A stretch of 64,000 nt of DNA, taken from positions 1-64,000 of the forward strand of contig NZ_JAAUVI010000003.1 of NCBI RefSeq assembly GCF_021352225.1, written 5' to 3'. This document shows, in pieces, positions 43,928 through 52,596 of this stretch (position 1 is the first letter of the stretch; each line of letters begins with the position of its first letter). The DNA comes from Methylobacterium sp. C25 (lineage in GTDB: Bacteria; Pseudomonadota; Alphaproteobacteria; Rhizobiales; Beijerinckiaceae). The translations under genes and the position numbers were made by a program. Under the pieces are notes generated by a model that searched no databases, was not told the DNA's origin, and worked only from the letters and a program-made list of their open reading frames with translations.

Positions 43928-45374
43928 CGAGCATCCGGCACCCGATCACCCCGAGCTGACCAAGCCTGCCGTTTCGCCGCCCGGGACTGCCCGGTTTCTC
44001 TCGGGCTCGATTCTGCGGCACGTGGTCGTGATGAGCGCGACGGGAGCGGTCGGCCTGATGGCCATCTTCCTGGTCGACCTGCTCTCGCTGATCTACGTGT
44101 CGAAGCTGGGCGATCCGCAGCTCACCGCCGCCGTCGGCTTCGCATCGATCGTTCAGTTCTTCGCGATCTCGATCAATATCGGCCTGATGATTGCCGCCGG
44201 GGCCCTGGTCTCGCGGGCGATCGGGTCCGGAGACGAGGCGTATGCCCGGCGGATCGCGAGCTCGACCCTGATCCACTCACTCGTCGTCTCTGGCGCGCTC
44301 GTCCTGACTTTGCTGCCGCTGCTCGACCCGCTGCTCCGGGCGATCGGCGCCGACGCACATACTCTGCCGATCGCCAGGCGCTTCCTCTGGATCGCGCTGC
44401 CGTCGAACCTGTTGATGGCGCCCGGCATGCTGTTCACCGGCTTGCTAAGAGCTGTGGGAGCGGCGCGCGAAGCCATGTGGGTGACGCTCGGGGGCGCCAT
44501 TGTCACAGCCATCGTCGACCCGATCCTGATCTTCGCGGCCGGGCTCGGCGTCGATGGGGCGGCGATGACCGTCTGCCTCGCCCGGACGACCTTTGTCATC
44601 ATTGGCTGGATCGGCGTACGCAAGCACCGGATGCTTCAGCCGCCGAAGGCGACCGAGGTTCTCGACGATGGCCCGGTAGTGGCACGCATCGCTCTGCCCG
44701 CGATCCTGACGAACCTCGCGCCCGCCATGGCGAGCGCCTTCGTCGCCCATGCGCTCTCGGGCTTCGGCACGACGGCCATCGCAGCGAACGTCGTGATCGA
44801 CCGGCTTTCGCCGGTCGCCTTCTGCGGGCTCTTCGCCATGTCCGGCGCAATCGGCCCGATCCTCGGCCAGAACTGGGGTGCCTCTCGCTTCGATCGGATG
44901 CGGGGCGTCCTACGCGAGGGCGCTCTCGTCGGCGCTGGCTACGTCATCGTGGTTTGGCTGGCGCTGATGGCCTGCGCGTGGCCACTCGCCCGGCTGTTCG
45001 AGCTGAGCGGCGTCGCCGCCGACCTCCTCGTGTTCTTCTGTTTCGTCAGCGGTCCGATCTGGTTCTGCAACGGGTTGCTCTTCCTTGGGAACGCCTCCTT
45101 CAACAATCTTGGATTTCCGCTGACCTCGACGGCGCTGAACTGGGGCCGGGCAACACTCGGCACCGTGCCCCCTGCCTTACTCGGCGGCATGCTGTTCGGG
45201 CCCCGTGGTGTCATTGCCGGGATTGGCGTCGGCTCCTTCGCCTTCGGGCTTATCGGCATCACGCTCGCGACCCGAACGATCGGCACCCTGGAGCAGCGCG
45301 CCCGAAAGATCGCGGATTCGCTCAGTGAACGAACGCCAGTCGCGAGCGGCACGGGGAAGAAAATGCCCATCTGA
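43920..45374 (+). CDS. MATE-family multidrug/cation exporter
   Basis: A 484-residue, 12-helix MATE protein. Features are GLMAIFLVDLLSLIYVSKLGDPQLTAAVGFA in helix 1-2 and FAMSGAIGPILGQNWGASRFDRM in the second half, both typical of NorM/DinF-type transporters. It exports cationic drugs or metabolites with Na+ or H+. Overlap with the Kef gene suggests translational coupling. Confidence 0.9.
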   Translation: MDSEHPAPDHPELTKPAVSPPGTARFLSGSILRHVVVMSATGAVGLMAIFLVDLLSLIYVSKLGDPQLTAAVGFASIVQFFAISINIGLMIAAGALVSRAIGSGDEAYARRIASSTLIHSLVVSGALVLTLLPLLDPLLRAIGADAHTLPIARRFLWIALPSNLLMAPGMLFTGLLRAVGAAREAMWVTLGGAIVTAIVDPILIFAAGLGVDGAAMTVCLARTTFVIIGWIGVRKHRMLQPPKATEVLDDGPVVARIALPAILTNLAPAMASAFVAHALSGFGTTAIAANVVIDRLSPVAFCGLFAMSGAIGPILGQNWGASRFDRMRGVLREGALVGAGYVIVVWLALMACAWPLARLFELSGVAADLLVFFCFVSGPIWFCNGLLFLGNASFNNLGFPLTSTALNWGRATLGTVPPALLGGMLFGPRGVIAGIGVGSFAFGLIGITLATRTIGTLEQRARKIADSLSERTPVASGTGKKMPI

Positions 45375-45511
45375 AGGGTATCGCGAGACGACATTCCCGT
45401 GCTTTGTTGACCAAAGCGGGCCTTGGCGCTGGCGATTTTATTGCCGATGCGACAGATTCGGAGATGAAATCTCCGGATCTGCCGCGCAGCGTCCGAGTCA
45501 GAGTACCGCTC

Positions 45512-46384
45512 ATGTTCAACCTGTTCGACATTCTGCAGAACCAGGCCGGCCCCGGCATGCAGACGATCGGACAGCAATTCGGCCTCACGCCCGAGCAGAG
45601 CCGGAGCGCCATGAACGCGCTGATGCCGGCCATCGCAGCTGGCCTTCAGCGCAGCGCGGCGAGCGACCCGATGGGCTTCGGGCGCATGCTGGGCATGGTC
45701 AGCCCAGACTCGTACTTCGCCCCTACATCCAAGCCGCAAGCTCCGACACAGCCCGATCTCCTTGGCCAGCTGTTCGGCTCGCCGATGCTGAGCCAAGCCG
45801 TGCTCCAGCAGGCTTCGGCCGCCAGCGGTATCGGCCAACAGGCCCTGCGTCAGATGCTGCCCGTGATGGCTGGCATGGTAGTCGCCGGCATCGTCCACGT
45901 GCTGGTCAACCAGCCGCCTCCGCCTCCAACCCCGACTCAGAGCAGACCTGCTCCGCCGCCGCCCGATCAAGGCTTCCCGATGGCCGCCTTCTGGACCGAC
46001 TGGATTAACCAGTTCGCCGGCGGCTCCGCGCCCACGCCCCAAACCGAGAAGAAGCCGTCCTCGCCGACGCGCGACGAGCCTGCACCACCGAAGGCACCAA
46101 TCATTGCGGACGAGCCGGCAGCGGAGAAGACGGCGAAGGCCGATGGCATGGACGAGGCGCCCTTCGAGGCCATCCAGCAGATGTTCCAGACCGGTGTTCA
46201 GGTCCAGGAGCAGAACGCGAAGGCCATGCAGGACATCTTCGACGCTTTCTGGAGCAAACCGACCGAGATGCCGCCGGCGGATCCGGCCGAAGCCGGAGTT
46301 AAAACGCCTGATGCCAACGAAGGACAGACGACACCGGAGTCCAAGATCGGCGGCAAACAATCCGGCCGTCGCAAAGGCAAATAG
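45512..46384 (+). CDS. DUF937-type protein with Pro-rich linker
   Basis: About 290 residues. The first 130 (MFNLFDILQNQAGPGMQTIGQQFGLTPEQSRSAMNALMPAIAAGLQR) fit DUF937, a YidB-like alpha-helical domain. A hydrophobic segment (MLPVMAGMVVAGIVHVLV), a Pro-rich linker (NQPPPPPTPTQ, RPAPPPPDQ) and a charged C-terminal half with a helical stretch (FEAIQQMFQTGVQVQEQNAKAMQDIFDAFW) reminiscent of phasins follow. The start is set at MFNLFD because the ORF upstream of it looks like noncoding shadow. Function unknown. Confidence 0.72.
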   Translation: MFNLFDILQNQAGPGMQTIGQQFGLTPEQSRSAMNALMPAIAAGLQRSAASDPMGFGRMLGMVSPDSYFAPTSKPQAPTQPDLLGQLFGSPMLSQAVLQQASAASGIGQQALRQMLPVMAGMVVAGIVHVLVNQPPPPPTPTQSRPAPPPPDQGFPMAAFWTDWINQFAGGSAPTPQTEKKPSSPTRDEPAPPKAPIIADEPAAEKTAKADGMDEAPFEAIQQMFQTGVQVQEQNAKAMQDIFDAFWSKPTEMPPADPAEAGVKTPDANEGQTTPESKIGGKQSGRRKGK

Positions 46385-46452
46385 GCGCGTTGGCAAGGTC
46401 GAACATGGTGTGCGGATTGTTTGCCGCACGGGCCGTGGCTCGAACGTTGCCG

Positions 46453-46656
46453 TTACTGCGCGCTGACGCCGATCATGATCGTATTCCAGAGCTGCGTCAT
46501 CGCCGTCCGTATTGACGGCGTCACAGCGAGCGCGATCAAGCCGCCGATCAGCCCGTATTCGATGGCGGTCGCGCCGCTGCGATCGTTCGCGAACCGAGCC
46601 AGCACTGAACGTCGCGGCGCGTCCTTTATGGGTTCGATGGGGACAGGGCTACTCAC
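46453..46656 (-). CDS. Flp-type IVb pilin, orphan
   Basis: A 67-residue Flp-family pilin from a GTG at 46656 after CGAGGT. The pilin core is RFANDRSGATAIEYGLIGGLIALAVTPSI, with the prepilin-type E5 (IEYGLI). No tad/cpa assembly genes are present in the window. It would need assembly factors encoded elsewhere. Confidence 0.8.
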   Translation of the reverse strand: MSSPVPIEPIKDAPRRSVLARFANDRSGATAIEYGLIGGLIALAVTPSIRTAMTQLWNTIMIGVSAQ

Positions 46657-46778
46657 GTCGGTCGAACCTCGGCCAGACTGCAACTCGTCTCGATAGCCGT
46701 TGAACGATTGCAGACATCTTAACCCGATCCAGCAATCTCAAGTTTTCACACAGAATCTCGCGAGACCAGCAAGCGGAG

Positions 46779-47021
46779 CTACTCGGTTCCCACAGCTTTC
46801 CGAAGGGCGTCGATTCGCTTCGACGCCTCGGCCTTGTCGAGACTGGCATCGAAGGCGTTCGGGTCCTTGGCCTGTTCCGACAGGGTCTTGAGGTAGGAGG
46901 CTTGGGCACCCGTCATCGGTTCGCCGCCCGTCGTCCACTCATCCGGCTCCTTGATCCGGTTCGAGGACGAGTCGGGATCGATCTTGGGATTCTCGTGCGC
47001 TTCGTTCGCCGCTCTTGCCAT
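46779..47021 (-). CDS. DUF3072 family small protein
   Basis: An 80-residue hydrophilic protein. DEWTTGGEPMTGAQASYLKTLSEQAKDP followed by DASLDKAEASKRIDALRKA is the DUF3072 signature. The function is unknown; members are widespread single-domain proteins in soil bacteria. Confidence 0.82.
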   Translation of the reverse strand: MARAANEAHENPKIDPDSSSNRIKEPDEWTTGGEPMTGAQASYLKTLSEQAKDPNAFDASLDKAEASKRIDALRKAVGTE

Positions 47022-47104
47022 TGGTCACCACGCTTGTTCATGGATTGTTCTGGTGAACTCCTCTCATCCGTAACAGTTCCGAGCCTCTCCAACGCCTCAA
47101 ACGC

Positions 47105-47140
47105 AAACGAAGCCGGAGACCTTGGCCTCCGGCTTCGTTT
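47105..47140. terminator. Bidirectional terminator after ilvE
   Basis: A 14-base perfect stem (AAACGAAGCCGGAG and CTCCGGCTTCGTTT, loop of eight). With an A tract on one side and a T tract on the other it can serve both strands; it lies 28 bases after the ilvE stop. Confidence 0.75.
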
Positions 47141-47167
47141 GGTCGATTGCGTAGCCGGCGGAGGCCT

Positions 47168-48055
47168 TCAGGCAGCCTTTGCCCGCGGCTGCACCTCGGC
47201 GGTGTAGTCGTCCATCAAGGTCTTGGTCATTGCGGCCGGCGTGAACCGATAGGGGCCGATCTCGGAGACTGGCGTCACCTCGGCAGCCGAGCCGGTGATG
47301 AAGCACTCCGAAAAGCCCTCCATCTCTTCGGGCCGGATGCGGCGCTCGATCAGTTCGTAACCGCGCCGCTTGGCCAGTTCGATGACCGTCTGACGCGTGA
47401 TGCCGTTGAGGAATCGGTCGGCGGTCGGCGTGTGGATGACGCCGTCCTTGATGAAGAAGATGTTCGCGCCGGTGCACTCGGCGACGTTGTCTTCCCAATC
47501 GAGCATCAGCGCGTCAGCATAGCCCCTGTTCTCGGCGCGATGCTTCGAGATCGTGCAGATCATGTAGAGACCGGCCGCCTTGGAGGCCGAGGGGATCGTG
47601 CGCGGGTCGGGCCGACGGTAGTCGGCGAGATCGAGGCGGATGCCCTTCATCTTGGTGGCCGGGTCGAAGTAGCTCGGCCACTCCCAGGCGGCGATGGCGA
47701 GATGAATGGTGTTGCCTTGCGCGGAGACGCCCATCATCTCCGAGCCGCGCCAGGCGATCGGGCGCAGATAGGCGTCCTGCAGCCCGCTCGTTTTGAGCAC
47801 GAGTTCCTTGGCAGCCTCGATCTCCTCGACCGAGTACGGCACTTCGAAGTCGAGATATTGCGCCGAGCGCTTCAGGCGCTCCGCGTGCTCACGGCTCTTG
47901 AAGATGACGCCGCCATAGGCACGCTCGCCCTCGAACACCGACGAGCCGTAATGAAGCCCGTGGCTGAGGACGTGAATCTTCGCGTCCCGCCACGGCACCA
48001 TGACGCCGTCGACCCAGATGGTGCCTTCGCGCTGGTCGAACGGGATCACGGACAT
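47168..48055 (-). CDS. ilvE: Branched-chain amino acid aminotransferase IlvE
   Basis: A 295-residue class IV aminotransferase: WVDGVMVPWRDAKIHVLSHGLHYGSSVFEGERAY at the N terminus, PLP lysine in PSASKAAGLYM (K159) and ECTGANIFFIKDG. It interconverts Leu, Ile, Val and their keto acids. The start follows AAGAGGAAC. It is divergent from a MarR-PetR-kinase operon, an arrangement common in Rhizobiales. Confidence 0.92.
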   Translation of the reverse strand: MSVIPFDQREGTIWVDGVMVPWRDAKIHVLSHGLHYGSSVFEGERAYGGVIFKSREHAERLKRSAQYLDFEVPYSVEEIEAAKELVLKTSGLQDAYLRPIAWRGSEMMGVSAQGNTIHLAIAAWEWPSYFDPATKMKGIRLDLADYRRPDPRTIPSASKAAGLYMICTISKHRAENRGYADALMLDWEDNVAECTGANIFFIKDGVIHTPTADRFLNGITRQTVIELAKRRGYELIERRIRPEEMEGFSECFITGSAAEVTPVSEIGPYRFTPAAMTKTLMDDYTAEVQPRAKAA

Positions 48056-48250
48056 GGCGGGTTCCTCTTGCGCGGCCTCAGGCAGCCGCGGGGTCAAACG
48101 GCGGGCCGAATGGGATGATCCTCGGGGCGGCGCCGGAAGGGTTGACGCCTAACAACGAGGCTGAGATATGTCAACAACACTGACTTATCCGTGCTGCATG
48201 CCAGATCATCGGCTTGCGGCGCCTCATCGCCCGTCGAGGTCGCAACCGCC

Positions 48251-48817
48251 GTGCCCCACCGAGCGACGACAGACACCGCCGAACTCGCCGAGGCCGCTCC
48301 GATCATGGAGCCGCGCTTCCCCGATCGCAACGACGGCGACGACCTGATCGAACTCCTGTTTTTCGCCTACCGCGACTTCGTCGCAGATCCCGACCGCATC
48401 CTGGCGGAGTACGGCTTCGGACGGGCGCATCACCGCGTGCTACACTTCGTCGACCGCTATCCGGGTCTCACGATCGCCGAACTCCTGGATATCCTGCGCA
48501 TCACCAAGCAGAGCCTCAACCGGGTGCTGAAGGACTTGATCGAGCAGGGCTACATCGCGCAGCGCACCGGCACGAATGACCGGCGCCAGAGGCTGCTCTT
48601 CTGCACCGAGGCCGGCATCCGCTTCGCCGAGGAACTCAGCCGAGTGCAGATGCGCCGCGTCGCCCGTGCTCTGGTCGATCAGCCGGGACGAGGTGCGAAC
48701 GACGACCCTGGCGCGGCCCTCGCCTCGGCTCAGGGCTTCCTTCTCGCGATGATCGAGCCCGAGGAGCGTGCAACGGTCCGCCGCCTCATGGCGCGCCGCA
48801 TTCAGGCCGCCCGATGA
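48251..48817 (+). CDS. petP: MarR-family regulator PetP-type
   Basis: About 188 residues with the long MarR winged helix (FGRAHHRVLHFVDRYPGLTIAELLDILRITKQSLNRVLKDLIEQGYIAQ). It matches the PetP proteins that sit directly before PetR in alphaproteobacteria. The start is uncertain: GTG at 48251 follows GAGGTCG; ATG at 48305 (MEPRFPDRND) is a good alternative. The stop overlaps petR (ATGA). The ligand is unknown. Confidence 0.82.
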   Translation: MPHRATTDTAELAEAAPIMEPRFPDRNDGDDLIELLFFAYRDFVADPDRILAEYGFGRAHHRVLHFVDRYPGLTIAELLDILRITKQSLNRVLKDLIEQGYIAQRTGTNDRRQRLLFCTEAGIRFAEELSRVQMRRVARALVDQPGRGANDDPGAALASAQGFLLAMIEPEERATVRRLMARRIQAAR

Positions 48818-49530
48818 CGGCCGCACCACCGAAGCCGCGCACCGAGCTTCCCGACCATGCGCCCCACGTGCTCGTCGTCGATGACGATCGCCGAGTGCGT
48901 GAGCTGCTGACACGCTTCCTGACCGAGCAAGGGTTTCGCGTCACCGCTGCGGGGGACGTTCCCGAGGCACGCTCCCGCTCGAAAGCCTTCGTCTTCGACG
49001 CCCTCGTGCTCGACGTGATGATGCCCGGCGAGAACGGGTTCGACTATGCGCGGCAGGTCCGTGAGACCTCCAACGTGCCAATCCTGATGCTGACGGCCCG
49101 CTCCAATTCCAACGACCGCGTCATGGGGCTCGAGATCGGTGCCGACGACTACCTGCCCAAGCCCTTTGAGCCGCGCGAGTTGATCCTGCGCCTCAACAAC
49201 ATCCTCAGGCGCGGAGCACCCGCCGGGCCGACGCGCGTCAGCGGCGGCGAGGTGAGCTTCGGACCGTTCACGTTTAAGATGGACCGCGGCGAATTGCGGC
49301 GCGGCGACGAAGCCGTGAAGATCAGCGAACGCGAGCGCGAGATTCTCACCATGCTGGCGGAAGCCCGCGGCGGCAATGTCGAGCGCGATGCCCTGGCCGG
49401 GGGCTGGGCAGGCGAGCGCACCATCGACGTGCAGATCAACCGCCTGCGCCGCAAGACCGAGGTCGATCCGGCCAACCCCACCTATCTCCAGACGGTGCGT
49501 GGCGTCGGCTACCGCCTCGCGGTCGACTGA
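48814..49530 (+). CDS. petR: OmpR-type response regulator PetR
   Basis: A 238-residue response regulator: receiver VLVVDDDRRVRELL, phosphoacceptor Asp in VLDVMMPGENGFD (about D67), KPFEP lysine, then an OmpR winged helix (LRRGDEAVKISEREREILTML, INRLRRKTEVDP). PetR-type proteins were first described near cytochrome bc1 genes; here no such genes are close, so only the family is claimed. It is coupled to the MarR gene and followed 12 bases later by the kinase. Confidence 0.88.
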   Translation: MTAAPPKPRTELPDHAPHVLVVDDDRRVRELLTRFLTEQGFRVTAAGDVPEARSRSKAFVFDALVLDVMMPGENGFDYARQVRETSNVPILMLTARSNSNDRVMGLEIGADDYLPKPFEPRELILRLNNILRRGAPAGPTRVSGGEVSFGPFTFKMDRGELRRGDEAVKISEREREILTMLAEARGGNVERDALAGGWAGERTIDVQINRLRRKTEVDPANPTYLQTVRGVGYRLAVD

Positions 49531-49542
49531 CGCGAGACCGTT

Positions 49543-50952
49543 ATGGCCGAGGGGCGCACCATCGAGGGCACCATCGTCGATGTGAGCCCCGACCCACCGG
49601 AGCAGATCTCGGCGCGCCGACGCGGACCCTGGCGCCGCCTCTCGCGTCTCATCGGCGACGCGCTGCCGAAGGGGCTCTACGCCCGCTCACTGATCATCAT
49701 CATTGCGCCGATGGTGCTTCTGCAATCGGTGATCGCCTACACCTTCATGGAGCGCCACTGGCAACTCGTGACCCGGCGCCTCTCTTCCGCCGTCACCGCC
49801 GACATCGCCGCACTGATCGACATCTACGAGACCTACCCGCAGGATAAGGATGCTGAGACGCTCGCCCGCATCGCGGGGGACCGGCTGAACCTCGATCTCG
49901 ACATCCTGAAGGGTGCCAAGCTGCCGCCGCCGGGACCGCGGCCGTTCTTCTCGATTCTCGACGAGGCGCTCTCCGAAGAGATCAAAAAGCAGATCAAGCG
50001 CCCGTACTGGATCGACACCGTCGGCCGCTCGAATCTCATCGAGATCCGAGTTGCCATTCCCGACGGGGTGCTGCGGGTAACGGCGCGGCGCAGCCAGGCC
50101 TATGCCTCCAACTCCCACATTTTCCTGGTCTGGATGATCGGCTCCTCGCTGGTGCTGCTCGGCGTCGCGATCCTGTTCCTGCGCAACCAGATCAAGCCGA
50201 TCCTACGCCTCTCCGCGGTGGCCGAGAGTTTCGGCAAGGGCCGCGAGATCGAGTTCAAGCCGCGCGGCGCCCGAGAGGTTCGCCAGGCGGGTCATGCCTT
50301 CATCGAGATGAAGCGGCGTATCGAGCGCGCTATGGAGCAGCGCACGACGATGCTCAACGGCGTGAGCCACGACCTGCGCACGATCCTGACCCGGTTCAAG
50401 CTCTCGCTCGCCCTGGTGGAGCAGAGCCCCGACGTGGAGGATCTGCGCCGCGACGTCGACGAAATGAGCCGGATGCTCGAAGGCTATCTCGCCTTTGCAC
50501 GCGGCGACTCGGCGGAGACTGCCGCCGCCACCGACATGCGGGCACTGCTCGAAGACCTGCGCACGGATATCGAGCGCCTTGGTGCCCATGTGAACGACGT
50601 GACGCTCGAAGGGCGGCCGATCGTTACCGTGAGGCCCGACGCGTTCCGTCGCTGCCTGTTCAATCTCGCCGCCAACGCCGCGCGCTACGGCGATACCGTA
50701 GCCATCGGCGGGCGTGTCGATGGGCGCTCCTTCCTCGTCTCCATCGATGATGACGGCCCCGGCGTGCCGCCGGAGAGCCGCGAGGAGGTGTTCAAGCCTT
50801 TCGTGCGGCTCGACGATTCACGCCAGGACGCCGGCGGATCGGGGCTTGGCCTCGCCATCGCCAGGGACATCGCCCGGACGCATGGCGGCGACGTTTCGTT
50901 GCACGATTCGCCGCTCGGCGGCCTGCGTGCGACCGTTCGGATCCCGGCTTGA
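49543..50952 (+). CDS. EnvZ-like sensor histidine kinase
   Basis: A 469-residue kinase with TM1 near residues 47-69, a periplasmic sensor of about 120 residues, TM2, HAMP (LRLSAVAESFGKGREIEFKPRGAREVRQAG) and HisKA. The H-box reads NGVSHDLRTILTRFKL (His about 276), where EnvZ has Pro after DLRT; here it is Ile. The ATP domain has N-box NLAANAARYGD, G1 DDDGPGVP and G2 GGSGLGLAIA. It is the cognate partner of the PetR-like regulator. Confidence 0.88.
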   Translation: MAEGRTIEGTIVDVSPDPPEQISARRRGPWRRLSRLIGDALPKGLYARSLIIIIAPMVLLQSVIAYTFMERHWQLVTRRLSSAVTADIAALIDIYETYPQDKDAETLARIAGDRLNLDLDILKGAKLPPPGPRPFFSILDEALSEEIKKQIKRPYWIDTVGRSNLIEIRVAIPDGVLRVTARRSQAYASNSHIFLVWMIGSSLVLLGVAILFLRNQIKPILRLSAVAESFGKGREIEFKPRGAREVRQAGHAFIEMKRRIERAMEQRTTMLNGVSHDLRTILTRFKLSLALVEQSPDVEDLRRDVDEMSRMLEGYLAFARGDSAETAAATDMRALLEDLRTDIERLGAHVNDVTLEGRPIVTVRPDAFRRCLFNLAANAARYGDTVAIGGRVDGRSFLVSIDDDGPGVPPESREEVFKPFVRLDDSRQDAGGSGLGLAIARDIARTHGGDVSLHDSPLGGLRATVRIPA

Positions 50953-51122
50953 GCCGGCCGGAATAACGAACGTTCGGGACGCGTGTCCCACCTGTCCCAG
51001 GCCGTCCCACGCCCGAAAGTCCCAATTCCCGCGAATCGGCCTCCACGCGAGACAATTGACATCATAACGCTACTATGCTAATTTTCCTATATCTGCTGTT
51101 GTCTCAATCTCAACTTGACGCC

Positions 51123-51923
51123 CTAGGCCCCGGCCGCTGCGAGCCTGGTTTCGACCATTCCGCGATAGCCTGACCCGAACAGGCGCCAATGCACCAGTGC
51201 CGGCCAAAGCTGGTAGATCGGCACTCGCTCTGCGAAGCCGGGCTCGGCGGGCCCGTAGGCCTCGCGAAACGCCGGCCCTGGCCCACCGAATAGCGTCAGC
51301 ATGGCAAGGTCGACCTCCGCATGGCCGTAATAGCAGGCTGGGTCGATCAGGCCCGAGACGCGACTCCCTTCGGTGAGCACGTTGCCGCGCCAAAGGTCGC
51401 CATGCAGGAGGGCTGGGCGCGGCTTCGCCGGCAGGTGGTCGGCGAGACGCGCGGCGAGCGTTTCGATCCGGCGCGCGAGGAGCCCGTCGAGATGCGGACA
51501 ATGGCAAAGCAGCCGGCGTTCGGCCCAGAAGGCGGGCCAGTTCGTCATCCATCCGTTCTCGATCGCGACCTCGCCTAAAGCGTAATCGCACTCCCAGCCG
51601 AAACGGTCTCCCGTCGCCGCATGGAGCCGGGAGACGACATGGCCGAGATCGCGATCGGCATCCCCTCCCCCCTCCGGCAAGCAAGCCATCACGATGGTTG
51701 CGGAATCCGCCCCGAGCACATCCGGCGCAGGTGCCCCGGAGGCGTGGATCGCGCGCAGCATCGCGGCTTCGACGAGCGGGGCCGGCCCATCTTTCGCGAT
51801 GGCCCGGCGCCCGTCGTCCAAAAGAATCCGGATCACGCTCGACAGGTTGCCACCGCCCACCGGCTCTGCCCGCGCGAGTCTGCGGCCGAGCAGCGCCGCC
51901 CCGCGCTCGGCGAGCCCGCTCAT
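51123..51923 (-). CDS. Fructosamine/ketosamine-3-kinase family protein
   Basis: A 266-residue APH-fold kinase of the FN3K type: EPVGGGNLSSVIRILLDDGRRAIAKDG, catalytic HGDLWRGNVL and metal-binding GLIDPACYYGHAEVDLAMLTLFGG. These repair early glycation products by phosphorylating ketosamines. The ATG at 51923 overlaps the tyrosine phosphatase stop (ATGA), a pairing known for bacterial FN3K-related proteins and LMW-PTP. That coupling supports a protein-deglycation or sugar-phosphate role. Confidence 0.9.
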   Translation of the reverse strand: MSGLAERGAALLGRRLARAEPVGGGNLSSVIRILLDDGRRAIAKDGPAPLVEAAMLRAIHASGAPAPDVLGADSATIVMACLPEGGGDADRDLGHVVSRLHAATGDRFGWECDYALGEVAIENGWMTNWPAFWAERRLLCHCPHLDGLLARRIETLAARLADHLPAKPRPALLHGDLWRGNVLTEGSRVSGLIDPACYYGHAEVDLAMLTLFGGPGPAFREAYGPAEPGFAERVPIYQLWPALVHWRLFGSGYRGMVETRLAAAGA

Positions 51924-52387
51924 CGCTTCAGTCGGTCCACGAGCGCCCGGGCGCCCTCGGTGACGTCGCCCCAAGTCGTCTCGAACCCGGCCTCGTCTCC
52001 GTAATAGGGATCGGCCACGGCCTCACCGCTGCGACCCGGCACGTGATCGAGCAGGAGAGACAGCTCTGCGCCATCTGCTGGACGCATCCGCTTCAGCGCG
52101 GCGAGGTTTTTGCGGTCGAGAGCCACGATGTGGGTGAACCGCGAAAAGTCCTCCGCCTGCACCTGGCGGCCCTGATAGCCGGAGATGTCGACGCCATGCC
52201 GTAGGGCCACTGCTTGCGCCCGAAGGTCCGGCGGCGATCCGATGTGCCAGCCGCTCGTGCCCGCAGAATCGATCTCGACGTCGAGCCCGCGCAACTCGGC
52301 CTCGCGCCGAAACGCAGCCTCGGCCAGCGGCGAGCGACAGATGTTGCCGAGGCAGACGAACAGCACGGCCGGTTTGCGGGTGGGCAT
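51920..52387 (-). CDS. Low-molecular-weight protein tyrosine phosphatase
   Basis: A 155-residue LMW-PTP with the P-loop VCLGNICRSP (Cys12, Arg18) and the general-acid loop VADPYYGDE. In this operon with an FN3K-type kinase it is more likely a ketosamine- or sugar-phosphate-linked phosphatase than a BY-kinase partner. The stop overlaps the kinase start. Confidence 0.92.
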   Translation of the reverse strand: MPTRKPAVLFVCLGNICRSPLAEAAFRREAELRGLDVEIDSAGTSGWHIGSPPDLRAQAVALRHGVDISGYQGRQVQAEDFSRFTHIVALDRKNLAALKRMRPADGAELSLLLDHVPGRSGEAVADPYYGDEAGFETTWGDVTEGARALVDRLKR

Positions 52388-52460
52388 CGACGTCTCATCG
52401 GTTGACGGCAGTGATCACGACCTGAATGCGGCCGCCATCGCGCTTGGTCAAAAACAAAAA

Positions 52461-52490
52461 AGGCTCGCCGGCAAATCTGCCGGCGAGCCT
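52461..52490 (-). terminator. Terminator after TonB receptor gene
   Basis: A perfect 13-base stem AGGCTCGCCGGCA / TGCCGGCGAGCCT with a four-base loop. On the minus strand it is followed by TTTTTGTTTTTG. It ends transcription of the receptor gene about 105 bases after its stop. Confidence 0.8.
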
Positions 52491-52596
52491 TCGAATACGG
52501 TCCGTCTGCCGACGCGATCAGACGATCGGGACGATCATCAAACCCCGCCGGCCCTGCCGAACCCTGCGCCATGGAGCACAGGGCCAGCCGATGGGT

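Noticed and set aside
52461..52490. Perfect inverted repeat as a possible transposon end or attachment site
   Set aside because: Position after the TonB receptor stop and the adjacent T tract on the minus strand fit a terminator; no transposase or duplication is nearby.
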